From the NCBI GenBank assembly GCA_000231825.2, contig JH720293.1, positions 3,213,872-3,277,871 on the forward strand: a stretch of 64,000 nt of DNA, in the 5' to 3' direction. The DNA comes from Tetrahymena elliotti 4EA (lineage: Eukaryota; Ciliophora; Oligohymenophorea; Hymenostomatida; Tetrahymenidae). Shown piece after piece: positions 37,607 through 49,700 of the stretch (within the stretch, counting starts at the first letter, position 1; every line of letters begins with the position of its first letter). The translations under genes were made by a program, and so were the position numbers. The notes under the pieces were generated by a model, which was not told where the DNA came from, did not search any database, and worked only from the letters and a program-made list of their open reading frames with translations.

Positions 37607-40600
37607 ATGAACTTTACAAAGTAGATAGATAGATAATTTTATTCTAAAGAAATTTCTAAATTTAGAAAATTAGTTTGTTTTTTATATAATTAAGTAATTG
37701 AAGAAGAACTAGAATAATTAATAATCAATATTTAGAATGATTTGTATGTTTAAATTAAGAGTTAAATTCAAAGAAGAGAATCTCTTCTTAACGATCAAAA
37801 ATTGCTTTACTTCTTTAAAAATTAAGTGCTAAATCCTTTGAAACATAGCTAAATCTAGAATGCTAATACAAAGGTAGCTTCGTTCAGTGAGTGAATATTC
37901 AAAATAATAATTATAATTTTTATTATAAAGTGTTAGTGATTGATTGTGAGGTAATTAATTTTTAATATGAAAGATAAGAGAAAGATGGAGTTGAAAAAAT
38001 ATGTGTTATAACCCTTATTTAGTTAAAGATTCTAAAGGAAAATAATATAACATAAGACACATATAAAGATTAATAATTAATCTATTTACAATAAATATAT
38101 AGAAGTGGAATAATCACATATCAATATTAAGTCACAGAAGAATTTAATTACCTAAAATAATTAAAAATAAAAGATCGCCAAGGGTTAATAGAATTTGAAG
38201 TCAATTATAATAACAGGGAGATGTTTTATACAGCTACCGATTCACATAGCAGAAATAAGCAAACTCCTAAAAAGAAATATGTCAACATAAAAGATTAGTA
38301 TACAGAAGAGCTAATAGTTCGTATTGCTGTTCATTAATGTATGTCAATTAGCACAATCAAGTAAAAAATATAGTAAAAAATTGGAGGTGTTAATGGCGGT
38401 ATTGGAAAAATAAGGCTCAGATATAAGTAGCAGCTCCTGCAAAACAACAGTGCAAGTGTTGCAGATTATAATATTAAAAATGAGTCAACTCTCTACTATT
38501 CTCCAGTATAATCTATAGATAATTTCGGCATGATTCACCCATATTTTTTTGATTACAGAATGAATAAATCGATTAACTCCACCTTGGCAGAGATAAAAAA
38601 GGCTCTGAATTGTAAAATCATTCCTAAATTAACAGAATCAGGTATTTCTGGAAGCTATTTCCTAGAAAATGTTGATAGAAATAATGTTGCTATCTTTAAA
38701 CCTTTAGATGAAGAGCCTTATGCTCCTAATAATCCAAAAGGCTATGTAGGTAATCATAATAATTCATAATACTAAAGATTTAGACAAAAAATGTTAGCAT
38801 AAGATGAGGGATATATTTAGAGTTGTTTAAATCAAGTTTTTATATAATAAAAACAATTTATAAATAATTTAGCAAACTAAAATATAGCATATAAATGAGA
38901 CAATAAAAACAATTCTTAGGAGAATTCTTAATAAAAAAACTAATTTAATAACAGCTTAATGAAATGTTTATCTTGAAAGCTAGATTCATAGTTTCTTAAA
39001 CATAAAAGAAAGTCAAATATATATCAATAAAATTTATAAACTTTCAATTTGAATAGCTTTTTACATTAACATATATTATTAAAAAAACAGGAAAACTAGG
39101 ATAGAGAGGTATTAGATCAGGTATAAGGAGTGGAGAACAAGGTTACAGAGAAGTTGTGGCATATATATTAGATCCAGAAGGTTTTCATGGAGTTCCTGCA
39201 ACTACATTTGTTGAATTTTATCATCCTTCTTTCAAATATAATCAAAGTGAATCAACAGGATAGCAGAAAGAAGATAATAATATAAAAAGACCTTCATTCA
39301 TATTTGATGTTGATAAAGCCAATATTTAATAAAAGATACTTAGTGATTTTAATCAAGATAGAATTAAGAGAGGATCTCTTCAAGTATTTGTAAGGAATAC
39401 AGAGGAGTGTGGAAATTATGGCAATTCTATATTTTCAATTGATGAAGTTCATAAAATAGCTATTTTAGATATTAGAATTCTAAATTGTGATAGAAATGAT
39501 CAAAACATCCTTGTAAAAAAGAAGAAGAAAAAGAAAGGTAAACAATTAACTTATCTAGAATTAAGGATTATTGTCTAAGAAGAACCTTACTCTTACTGAT
39601 TTAAATAAATTAAATTTACTTGAATAATTTTGCAAATACTTATCAAATTAAAAACAGCTTTAACAATTTCAAGAGTTTATTTTTAAAAAATCTTAAAAGA
39701 TAAAATAAAAAAGTTTTTAAAATGAAATGAAAGAGATTTTAACTTGATTTAAACTAATATTTGATAGAGAAGAATTCAAACAATTATTTTATTAAAAATT
39801 ATTTTTTTTATTTTAAAGTGAACATCAATCCTTTAGAACTAAAAAAGATGCCTATTTACAAAGCTTAGCTTTTAGAATATGACTTTTAACTTATTCCAAT
39901 TGATCATGGGTTATCTCTTTCAGATTCATTTGATATCTGTTAGGATGATCTAAATTGGATGTGGTGGGAATAGTCAAATTAGTAGTTTTCTGAAAAATCT
40001 CTTTAGTACATATAATAAATATAGATTGAATAAGATTTGAAAATTTTATAAAATTAATTTAATTTACGTGATGAGTGCTTGAAGTGTTTTCGTATAGCAA
40101 ATATAGTTCTTAAAAAAGGAGCTTCATCAGGATTAACAATCAAAGAAATAGGAAATATTTTATATAGAGAAGATAGCGAGGTATAATCTACTGTTGAAAA
40201 ATTAATTCAAGATGCAGAACATTATGCAAACATATGTATTAATGGAGGAAATTCTGATTTAATTAAGAAAAAAATTTAAAAAGACATGGCAAAAAATAAT
40301 TTAAAAAGATAGGCAGATATGACATGTATAAAAGAATAATATAATATGGAAGAAGGTATTGAAAATACCAAATTCAAAATTAGATTAGAATCTTCTCCAC
40401 AAAAAAATGGTGGAGAGGACTCACCTTTAAGATCTCCCCAAAAAAAGAATGGAAATGGAAACGATAATGACAGTCTAGATGATATATTTTTAAATTCAGC
40501 TATTGCCTTACAAAAAGTAGAATCTTGTATGAGCTGTGCAGAAAATGGTGAAGATAATTACTATCTTAGTCCTATAAGTTCTTTTAAGGCTGAGAAGAAT

Positions 40601-41029
40601 TTATCATAAAATAAAGTTCACATAGTTAAACTAAAAAGATCTTTTTCTCTGCCAGATCTCTAATCAGCAAAAATAAAAAATTAAAATAACCATCATGATG
40701 ATTAAAAAGAATCCGATAACTCAGGAAAAAGTGATAAAAAATTAGTAAATGTTAAGTTTAGTGATTCAAATGAACCTGTTAGCTCTTTAAAAATAAATCC
40801 ATAAGGAGAAGGTGTATCAAAACTAATAATATTTCCAGCTAAAAAAGCAGATGCTGCAAAGTTAAAAAAGTAAAATGAAGATATATTTTTTTATTACTTT
40901 GAAAATGTGCTGACTATGCACATTGAGAAAATTATTTCTGAAAAAGAGAACCCCAACAAAGGTAGAAAGAGAGGTCGTTTGAGTTCTGAAGAGTATACAA
41001 AGTAGACTTTACTTCAATACAATAAATGA
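37607..41029 (+). CDS. Phosphatidylinositol 4-kinase, gamma type, with ubiquitin-like domains
   Basis: 942 residues after removing introns 37887-37930, 38822-39090 and 39538-39818; the spliced length is an exact 943 codons. Ubiquitin-like part 1 (about 30-95): DLYVQIKSQIQRRESLLNDQ then KLLYFFKNQVLNP. A middle ubiquitin-like part: TLIQLKILKENN..., and another around VNIKDQYTEELIVRI with STIKQKIQQKIGG. Kinase domain: ISGSYFLENVDRNNVAIFKP (ATP-binding Lys), DEEPYAPNNPKGYVG, RSGEQGYREVVAYILD, GFHGVPATTFVE, RGSLQVFVRN, FSIDEVHKIAILDIRILNCD followed by DRNDQNILV (catalytic loop), and PIDHGLSLSD (metal-binding DHG), then WMWWEQ. This matches plant PI4K-gamma/type II-like enzymes. The C-terminal ~250 residues are Lys/Ser-rich with SPQKNGGEDSPLRSPQKKNG, a possible phosphorylation region. 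Expected on membranes through lipid contacts; no membrane span is seen. Confidence 0.9.
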
Positions 41030-41625
41030 ATGATAAAATCCAAAATATTCACTTAAAAAATCAAAACAAAAACAAATGAAAAGTGAATCAAGAATTAATA
41101 TGATTTCTAGTTTGTCTTAATCTAACATAAAAGCTAATAAATTACTTACTTATTTAAACCAAAAAAACAGAAAAGTATTTTACTCAGAGCGAGGTTAAAA
41201 TTTGCTATTACTAATTCATGAATTTGATTGATAAATTCTATCTAATCTAATATATATTCATTTCTAATGCTGTTAATTTTATTATGTTAGTAACAAAGAC
41301 AGAAGAATATCATTACTCTTTTTTATTTACTTCGTTTTTAATTTACTTTTATTTTTCAAAATTAAAATAATACATTCTAATTTCTTAAATTTCAACCATA
41401 AAATTTTATTAATTTTTGTTTTTTTATAGCTTTGCACAAAGCATTTTGTTTTGATATTAATTATGCAACATTTTAAAATCTTCAATTCAGTTTTAAATGA
41501 GGTATGTTAAGATTTGGTATTAATTAAATTGCTCACAAAATCAACTAATTTATCTTTGTTGTTAATTTAACAGCTAATATATTAGATAACTCTTTTTTAA
41601 TTGTTCAAATTTATCTGTAAAATCC
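41030..41625. other. AT-rich spacer
   Basis: Between tandem plus-strand genes; no coding frame or motif. Confidence 0.55.
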
Positions 41626-43250
41626 ATGAAAAAAACTATTAGAGAAGCTATTAAAGAAATAACTGAGCTTTCTGAATTTGAGGCATCGTTGAAAACAAAT
41701 AGCAACCATAATAGCAAAGAAGAAATTTTTATTAATTAGGAAAGTAGCTCATCCAAAAAAAATATCAATATCTAACTTTTATAAGATGACTCTGTAGTAA
41801 ATAGTGATATGATTTAAACTCAATAAATTAAGCAACCCATAGTTAATGATGTTAACACAATAAGATCTCTAGGCTCAAGTAAATATCTCTATTTTAATTA
41901 TTTTAAATGGAAAGTAAATTCTAAATTCTTATTATATTTTAGGAAGCCCTCATGCCTTAAATTTCGATTAAAGCTTTTTCTATAGCGATCAGAAGATTCC
42001 TAACAAAGTCTAAGATGAATTTACCCAGTTAAACTCATTTATTCAAGTATATTAGTTATATTTTTGAGAATTGAGTGAGCATAAAGCATTTTAAAAATAG
42101 GATTTAAATAAAAAAATAGCAGAGATAGTTGTTTAAAATGAAGCAGATTTTCTGAAAATATATAAATAACAAATGACAGAAATATATAAAGAACTAATGG
42201 TACTCAAAAGGAGAGTAGAGGATGAAGACTTCAACTTTAAAAGAAATATGAAAATATAGGTATTGACAGAAGAAAGAAATTACTTTCACAAGCAAGCAGT
42301 CTTTCTAGATGAGAAATGCAGAGTTCTAGAAAATGAAAACAATGAACTAAGATTTAAGAACAAAATATTCAAAGATGATTTAACTAATTACCAAGATTTA
42401 ATTATTGGTAAATTAGATTCTGAATTCATTTAAATTAAATATATTTTGTATTGAATTTTATTCAAAGATGTCAAGAAAGAAAACAAACAACTCAAATCAG
42501 AGCTACTCTTTTTATACTAAAACAAAAGTCTGTTTCAAGAAAATAAGATCTAATAGGAAAAAAAAGAACTCTTTATTCCTTCATAATAATCAATTGAAAA
42601 ATAATTCCTCAAAGATATTAAAAGATCATCTTCTTAGCACTCATAAAATAACTAGAAAGAATAAATATTCAATAAAACATGTCTACCTTAATCATTACTA
42701 GTGAATTCAGTTAAAAGAAGCAGCTCTTGTAAATTGCTAAATTTAAGTTAAGTAAATTAAAATTCAGTACCTTCAACTCCTGCATCAACCACAAATAGAT
42801 CTAAAATGTTCAAACAAAAATAGAACTCTTAAGAAATATAAGCAATGAAAGAAATAATTAATTAAAATAGTTAGTACAAACAGTTACTCCAACAAGAACA
42901 CCTATAATTATAACCATAAAATAAATAAGAATAAAAATAGGCCATTAATAAAACTACTTAAAATATATAAATAGTATTTTAAGAAAACTAGCTTATTAAA
43001 AATCATACAGACTTACTAAAATAATCAAAGAAGTAAGATAATAAATTAAATAATTTTTTAACATTTGATTAAACAAATTTTTTTAAATAGAAACTTGAAA
43101 TTAGATCTTCAAATATCAAGTAAAGGTATGAGTGCTTTAGATTTAGAGTAGACCAGACCAGAAAGTGTAAAAGAATCTAAAAAAGATTAAATTTATAAAA
43201 AATAATTATCAAAATTATCTAATTTATTCAGTAAGAACATAAATTCTTGA
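41626..43250 (+). CDS. Coiled-coil protein (462 aa)
   Basis: ATG 41626, TGA 43248-43250. Introns 41879-41942, 42047-42100, 42408-42467 and 43033-43090; the spliced length is exactly 463 codons. Residues 1-85 are Ser/Asn-rich. Residues about 115-240 form a coiled coil containing IYKELMVLKRRVEDEDFNFK, RNYFHKQAVFLDEKCRVLEN and VKKENKQLKSELLFLYQNKS. The C-terminal half is low-complexity (Gln, Asn, Lys) with NSVPSTPASTTNRSKMF and ends DLEQTRPESVKESKKD.... The central block looks like that of axonemal or basal-body coiled-coil proteins, but no family is identified. A standard-code frame at 42468 is a shadow of exon 4. Confidence 0.82.
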
Positions 43251-43795
43251 TATATTAGTATTCCTTGCCATATAAATAAAGTAAGGTTTAATAGATCTAA
43301 AAGTATATCAAATAATTCAGTAAATAATATATTACTAAGATTGGTCTTTTTCTTTTAACCATTAAAATTTTATTTTATGTTCAAAAAAAAGAAAAGCTAT
43401 TCCCAATTTACTTTCAAGAAAGGCAATAGAGATATTTAAAATTGTCAAGTCTTTATATTTTAATTGATTACATAAAAAAAAACTGAGTAGAATTTTCAAA
43501 TCTTTCTTATTATTTTTATTTAAATGCAGCAAATATTTTATTTGACTTCAAAATGATTTTTTTATCAGTATATCAACAAAACAAAAATTAAAAAAATTAA
43601 GATCAAACATATAGAAAAATATTTAATTATCTGGGTATATTAGGGAAGATAAAAGATTTAAATGGTCTTTGGCCTAAAGTTTTGAGCATTTTAGATAATT
43701 TAGTTATTTTTTTTTTGAACAATTTCTCAATAAAATATATATTTAAAAATGAATTAAATAATATTATTAAATCCTGTAAATTTTTCCAATTTTAT
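43251..43795. other. AT-rich convergent spacer
   Basis: 3' regions of two convergent genes; nothing recognisable. Confidence 0.55.
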
Positions 43796-45511
43796 TCAAT
43801 CTTTGAAATATGTTTCTAAAATTTAATTGACTAATTCATAAATGTCATTGTTAGGATGACCTTATAAGGACTCTAATACTTATCTAAATTAATACTAGCT
43901 TTCCATTATATGTTTTACATAATTGGTTTGTTCATATTCAGGGCCTTAATCAATTTATGACTCTGCAACTTACAATAGCTAAACAAGAGATCTTAATCCT
44001 TTGTACATGAAAGAAATTTCATCTTCTTGAATAGCATCTAAAATAACTTAAAGGATATTTAAGGAGACAAGATATTTTTACTGCTCATAATTTGATTTTT
44101 AAATGGAAGTAAATAAGAATTCTTTAGCTTTATAATTTAATTTATTGTTTGATGAGTAGATTGCTATTTTCAATATAAGTTATACCAAATGAACTCCTTA
44201 CTCATAAATTTAACAAAAGTAGAGTGGGTCTTCACCCATAACATAAAGGCAAAGAATATCAATAGATTAAATTTTTAAATCTAAAATAGCATTTTATGAT
44301 TCTTATTTGTTTAAGTTTATTTTTGTAATATCTCCATTCAAATAATATTCTAAAAATGTAAGAATCTATTCTCCTTTGATATTAAATACGTATTCAGCTT
44401 GCCTATTTTGATACTTCATATAATCTTTTATTGTGTGCATAGCATAATAAATAATAGTAAAATCATTATTAATATTAGGATTAATCAGGTCATGTACCTT
44501 CTCAAATACTCCGGTTTAGCATAGCATCTTAGCTCTTGCTATTGTATTACCAAATTTAGCATAACTTCTAACAGAAAGCAAGCTGTCTTACAAAGAGTCT
44601 AAAGACAAGTCATTAATTAAAAAAAAAGTAGATACTAAAGGTATAAATTACTCAGTAATTTCTTCTTTCAATGAAGGGGTACAGCAAAGCATATTCTTAA
44701 TCAAAAAAATAACACTCTCAACAATTTATTTTTTAATGTTTACACATATTTAACTGAATAGGTCACTATTTAAATATTAAATTAGCCCATTTTAAATAAT
44801 TTCAACTCTGTACTCATAGCTCTCACCCGCCATATTGGCAAGAGTTCTGAATACCTCACCTAAAAGTTCATTTTTAACATCTTGCTATGTTTGTTATATA
44901 GATTACTCATCTAAGATATTCTAAGTTAGCCTAAAAAGAAACTTTATCAAGTAACCCACAACTCCACTTTAAATTAAAAATGAAAGTATGGAACAATTAC
45001 TAAGAGAAAAGATATTGCCTATCATACCAACTGATTAAACTTAAAATAAAGGTACTTCATCATATTTGTCTGCAAAAAACTAAAGGATACACTCACATCC
45101 TCCAGATCTCATAAATTAGATTAGTTATTATTATTATAGCTCACTATCATTTGTCTTTACAGTACATAAAATATGTTAACTAATTATTTTCAAGCATCTA
45201 CCTACTTTATCAGTTTGACTCAAGTATTAATTAGTGTCACATGCTTTATTTATTGTTTAAATGTAAAATTAGATAGTGATTTCATTTTCTTATTCTTTTT
45301 AAGAAATATTATTATTAAAATCTGGTATGATTTAGCTATTTTGTGAACCTGTCTCAAGGATCGATAAATCGGATGCAATAAAGTTATTTAATCTTTTCGT
45401 TTTTAAAGTGGCTTGTATATTCTTTTTCCTAATCTCTACTCTATGCATGTCCTTTTTGAATGAAATAGCATCTTTAATACTATATTATTAATCTGGTTCT
45501 TCTGCCTACAT
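43796..45511 (-). CDS. Importin-alpha-like armadillo-repeat protein
   Basis: Single uninterrupted 571-residue frame, ATG 45511 to TGA 43796-43798. The N-terminus has a basic stretch MHRVEIRKKNIQATLKTKRL that fits an importin-beta-binding region. Armadillo-like repeats follow: QFMRSGGCECILQFFADKYD, VQSVGMIGNIFSLSNC, SFLIQSGVVGYLIKFL, EVFRTLANMAGESYEYRVEI, SVRSYAKFGNTIARAKMLCQ, YYAMHTIKDYMKYQNRQ, LFTSIQKSNYEQQKYLVSLN. In importin-alpha such repeats bind nuclear-localisation signals. The classical W..N array in the groove is poorly kept here, so it is either a divergent ciliate importin-alpha or another armadillo adaptor. The C-terminus is NDIYELVNQILETYFKD. Confidence 0.72.
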
Positions 45512-46767
45512 TCTTTAATTTTTTCTAAATTATCAAAATACAATTTCAAATTCTTAAATTATAAAATATAAAAAGTTAAATATTTTCCGCCAATATTTTA
45601 ATAGATTGGCAATTGTTATAGATAATTAAAGAATCTTAATTATAGATTGGAAAAAATCAGAAGATCTTTAGATTCATAAAATCTTATTCCTTCTAAAAAT
45701 CTTTGAAAAATTAGTCAACAATAAATTTAATATTTTTATAATAATATTAAATAAAAACTATTTAAATAAAATTTCTTTAAAAATATTTTTAAATTCTAAT
45801 TTTTAATTTGCTAAAAATATTTAAAATTTAAGTATTAAATGAAAGATAATATTAAAAACTAATTAAATTAATAAAAACAAAATACTATTTTCTAATATTA
45901 AAATAGAAGAATGAATTTAAATTTATAAAAATCATTGAAAAAATATTTTAGAGTATGGAAATTATTTTTTTTATTTGTTGAATAAATATTTTGATTTAAA
46001 TTGTGATGAAATAAATAAATTATTCAAATAATTAATAAATGTTTCTTTCAAAAATTTAAATATTATTATCCATAGTTTAATCAAATATTAAAAAAAATGT
46101 CTTATTAAAAAGAAAAAAAATAATTGAATTTGATGATATTTTGAGTTATTTATTTTCTATTAATTTCTATCTCTTTTTTATCTGAAAGATTTATTTTCAT
46201 AAAATTTTTATTTCTATTATTTGAAAATTTAATAAAGGTTTAAAAGCAATTAAATACCATTCAATATGAATTTTTTCAGGCTATTAATGAAAAGCTTGAA
46301 AGCAATTAAATACCATTCAGTATTTTATTTTTGTCATACGATTAGTGGTTAACAGAATTTGATTAATTATGACTATTATTGAATAATTTATTTTAGAAAT
46401 TAAGTATTTTAGTTTAAATTTTTATTAGAATCGAAATAGATCATAAATAAAACTACAAAACTATTATCAAATCTTATAACTTAAAAAATGAATATTGCCC
46501 ATTTATTTAGATTGATAATCAATTTCAAATTTGATATTTAGTATTAAAATTTCGGTGCTTTTAAAATATTCACTGAAAATTTATTTTAATTACTTGATTT
46601 TTGAAGCAGATCTAATAACAATAAGATTGGAAAAATTATAGATAATTGTTGATTGAAAGTATATTATCTATATTAGAGAATAAAGTAAGAAAAGTTAAAT
46701 TAAGTTAATTATAGGGTACAATATTAGGTTAGAAATAGTTATAAAACATTAAAAATATTAACATCAA
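45512..46767. other. AT-rich divergent spacer with a short duplication
   Basis: No coding frame. Contains a 21-bp exact direct repeat (46243-46263 and 46299-46319) and GCCAAT/ATTGGC inverted words near 45590-45610. Presumed promoters for the flanking divergent genes. Confidence 0.55.
46243..46319. repeat. 21-bp direct repeat, period 56
   Basis: AAAGCAATTAAATACCATTC plus A occurs exactly at 46243-46263 and 46299-46319 in noncoding DNA. Confidence 0.9.
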
Positions 46768-49700
46768 ATGAGCTTCATACAAATAGATTCAATTTATGAC
46801 CTCTCAAAACCAAATTAATCTGATGATTTTTAAATTGGAGTCAATAAATTAGATCCTATTGATAAAGTGGCAATTAAAAGATTGAAATACAAAAAAGATT
46901 TTTAGCAAATGATTTCAAAGATCCCAGTAATTATTGATTCTAGCAAAAGATGCGGCTTAGTTCCTCCATTAGGATATTATAAAAATCCAAGCTCTAATCT
47001 AAAAGAATTTTTTGTTGTTTATAAAAAGTATTCAGGAAGCTATGCTGAATTGAAAGCTAAAAAGGTTAAAGAGGAAAAGTTTTTTACAAAAGATGAAATT
47101 TAAAGAGTTATGAATTGTATATTACTATCTCTCACAAGTTTGCATAAAAAGTAATTATATCACTCTAATATAAAGTTAACTAATTTATTGTACTTGGAGG
47201 ATTCTCCTCAGGTTTATTTAAGTGAGGCTGGTTATATGTCTCAAAAAGGTACTTTTTTAACTCCAATTGATTAACTGAGTTTACAATTCCTATTTGAGCA
47301 AAGTCGTTTTAACTTAGATCAATATTTTTTTTTAACATAGAAAAGAATAGAGAGTGGTTTTTAACACCTGAAGAAATACCTGATCATGAATATTATAGTG
47401 AAGATCCAGAAGATTTAGATTTTTAGCAAGTAATAATTTAAAGGCTATTATTTATTTAGATATATTTATTCTTTTAAAAAAATAACTGAATTTCTTAAAT
47501 ATTTATATTATGCATAATAGATGGATACTTTTCAATTTGGGATGGCTTTGGTTGAACTTATTACATTAAAAGCAAGAAAAGATTTAGAATGCCTTAAATA
47601 TGATTATGGTGAAATGGGCAAATAAAGAGAATAACTTCTTTAAGAGATATCTTCTATTATTTCTGATGAATTATTTTAAATTATTAAAGAGCTGTTAGTT
47701 GTTTCGCCTATGAAGAGAAAGAAAATATTATAATTTGATGAAGATTTCTTTATAAGTGCAAGAAACATTGAATCTGGAAGAGGTAACTTGAAAAATATTT
47801 TAGTTTTTCTTGATTCTAATTATTATTAAAAATATTTAACTCATTAGAAATAGGGACATTACCAAGAATAACAAATGCCAACATAGGAGAATATGATTCT
47901 AAATAAGATATTTAGGAAAAAAATTAGCCAAAAAATATTTAGGAATAAAAACAATCTGATATTAAAAGTTTAGTAAGTTTAGAGGACATTATTGAAAATT
48001 AATAATAACATTAAAATAAAATGGTTGAGTCAGAAAGGATAAATGAAGATTAGTTAAAATAAAATGATAATTTATCTTTTTAAAAACTAAAAGACTCTAA
48101 CCTTTCAGGAGCAGGAGGAGATTTTAGGAAAACAGTTAAACCAAATATTAAATTATTGGAATCTTAAACTCTATAAGTAGAAAATTTTGATGAAGAACCT
48201 TCTTAATAATAAGCTTAGTATCTCTAACCTTAAGGAAATATAAAGCTTGTTGATAGTGAGAGAATTGGATAAGCATAATTATCATCAGTCTAATTGTCTC
48301 AAAATAAATAATAAGATTTAAACTAAGGTATGGTAAATAACCAAAAACCCAAGTAAAATCTATTAGAATCTGAAATTATTTAGACGAATTCGTTGCAGGA
48401 AATTTAAAAAATTCAAAATTCAGATAAACAAAGTCAATAACAAAATAGCTTTTAAAACGTGAATTTGAAAAATTTTGAAAATTAAATGTCAAATAATTAA
48501 ATGCAATAACTGTAATCTACTATTAATAATTAATAAAATCAATTCGACATATAATAAAATCCTTTTGATGATGAACAAAGCGATGAAGAAATAAAATAAA
48601 ATAATTAAACATAAAATCAAAATGAACCCTAAAAAAAAAACTACGGAGTTAGATTTTCATAAACTTCAAGCAATTAAGGAAGTTATGCTAACTTGGTTAC
48701 TTAACCATAAGAAATAAACTAAGCTTATTAAAATTATTAATAAATGTAATAGGATTAGATTTTCTAGTAATAGCTTAACATGTAAGAAGATAATTAAAAA
48801 AGATTTGTTAATTTGTATTCTCCAAACAAGTAAAACAATATAATTTCAGAGGATGAATTATCTTAAATTATTAAAAAAATATAAAACTGTATTAATGCAA
48901 AGCAAATAGATATTCTGGATGTATTTGTGTATTATGACCAGGATTATGATTATACTTTATCTGATGTAGATACTTTAAATAAAATATTGACTATTCTCGG
49001 ATTATTAAATAATTAAATAACTGAAGAATAGTCATTAAAAATTTTTGATTATTACAGTGTTTCTCCTGAAAAAATGCCATTCCTCGGTATTAAGTTTTAT
49101 TATTAATATTATAAAATTAAAAAATTTTTTTTAAAAATAAGGTTTGGTTTAGTAATTGGTCTCTGCTCGATAACTTTTTGTGAGTTTGTTAATTAATCTT
49201 CTTAAAATCAATAAATGGTCTATTTTATAGCTTTTTGAAAAATATCAAAATCAATAAAGTAATTGCTGGGGGTTGTAGGAACTGATTAATATAAATTATT
49301 AAAATTAATTTAATTTTGAGGAAAGTACTTTAAAAAACATCATGAATGAGTTGTTAGATTATGTAGATTCTTAAGATAGAACTTTAAACCCAAAAGAATT
49401 AGCATAAATAATTGGATTTAGGATATAAACTCCTAATGAAATGATAATAAGAGCTATTAATTAAAGAATGCATAGCTAAATTAAGAGATTAACAGAAATG
49501 CAGCTTTAAGACCTTATACAAAAATAAAGAGAACAAGAACTTGAAAGATAGCTTGAAATAGAGAGATAAAAAAGAGAAAAAATTCTTAAGCAAATGCAGG
49601 AAAGACAAGAAAAAGAGGAGAATTATAAGAGATAGCAAGAGCTTTAATAGAAAAAAGAACAAGAATATGAGTAAAGTAAGAGATTTTTGCCATCTATTTC

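Noticed and set aside
42468..42701. 77-aa basic ORF
   Set aside because: Out-of-frame shadow of exon 4 of the coiled-coil gene at 41626-43250.
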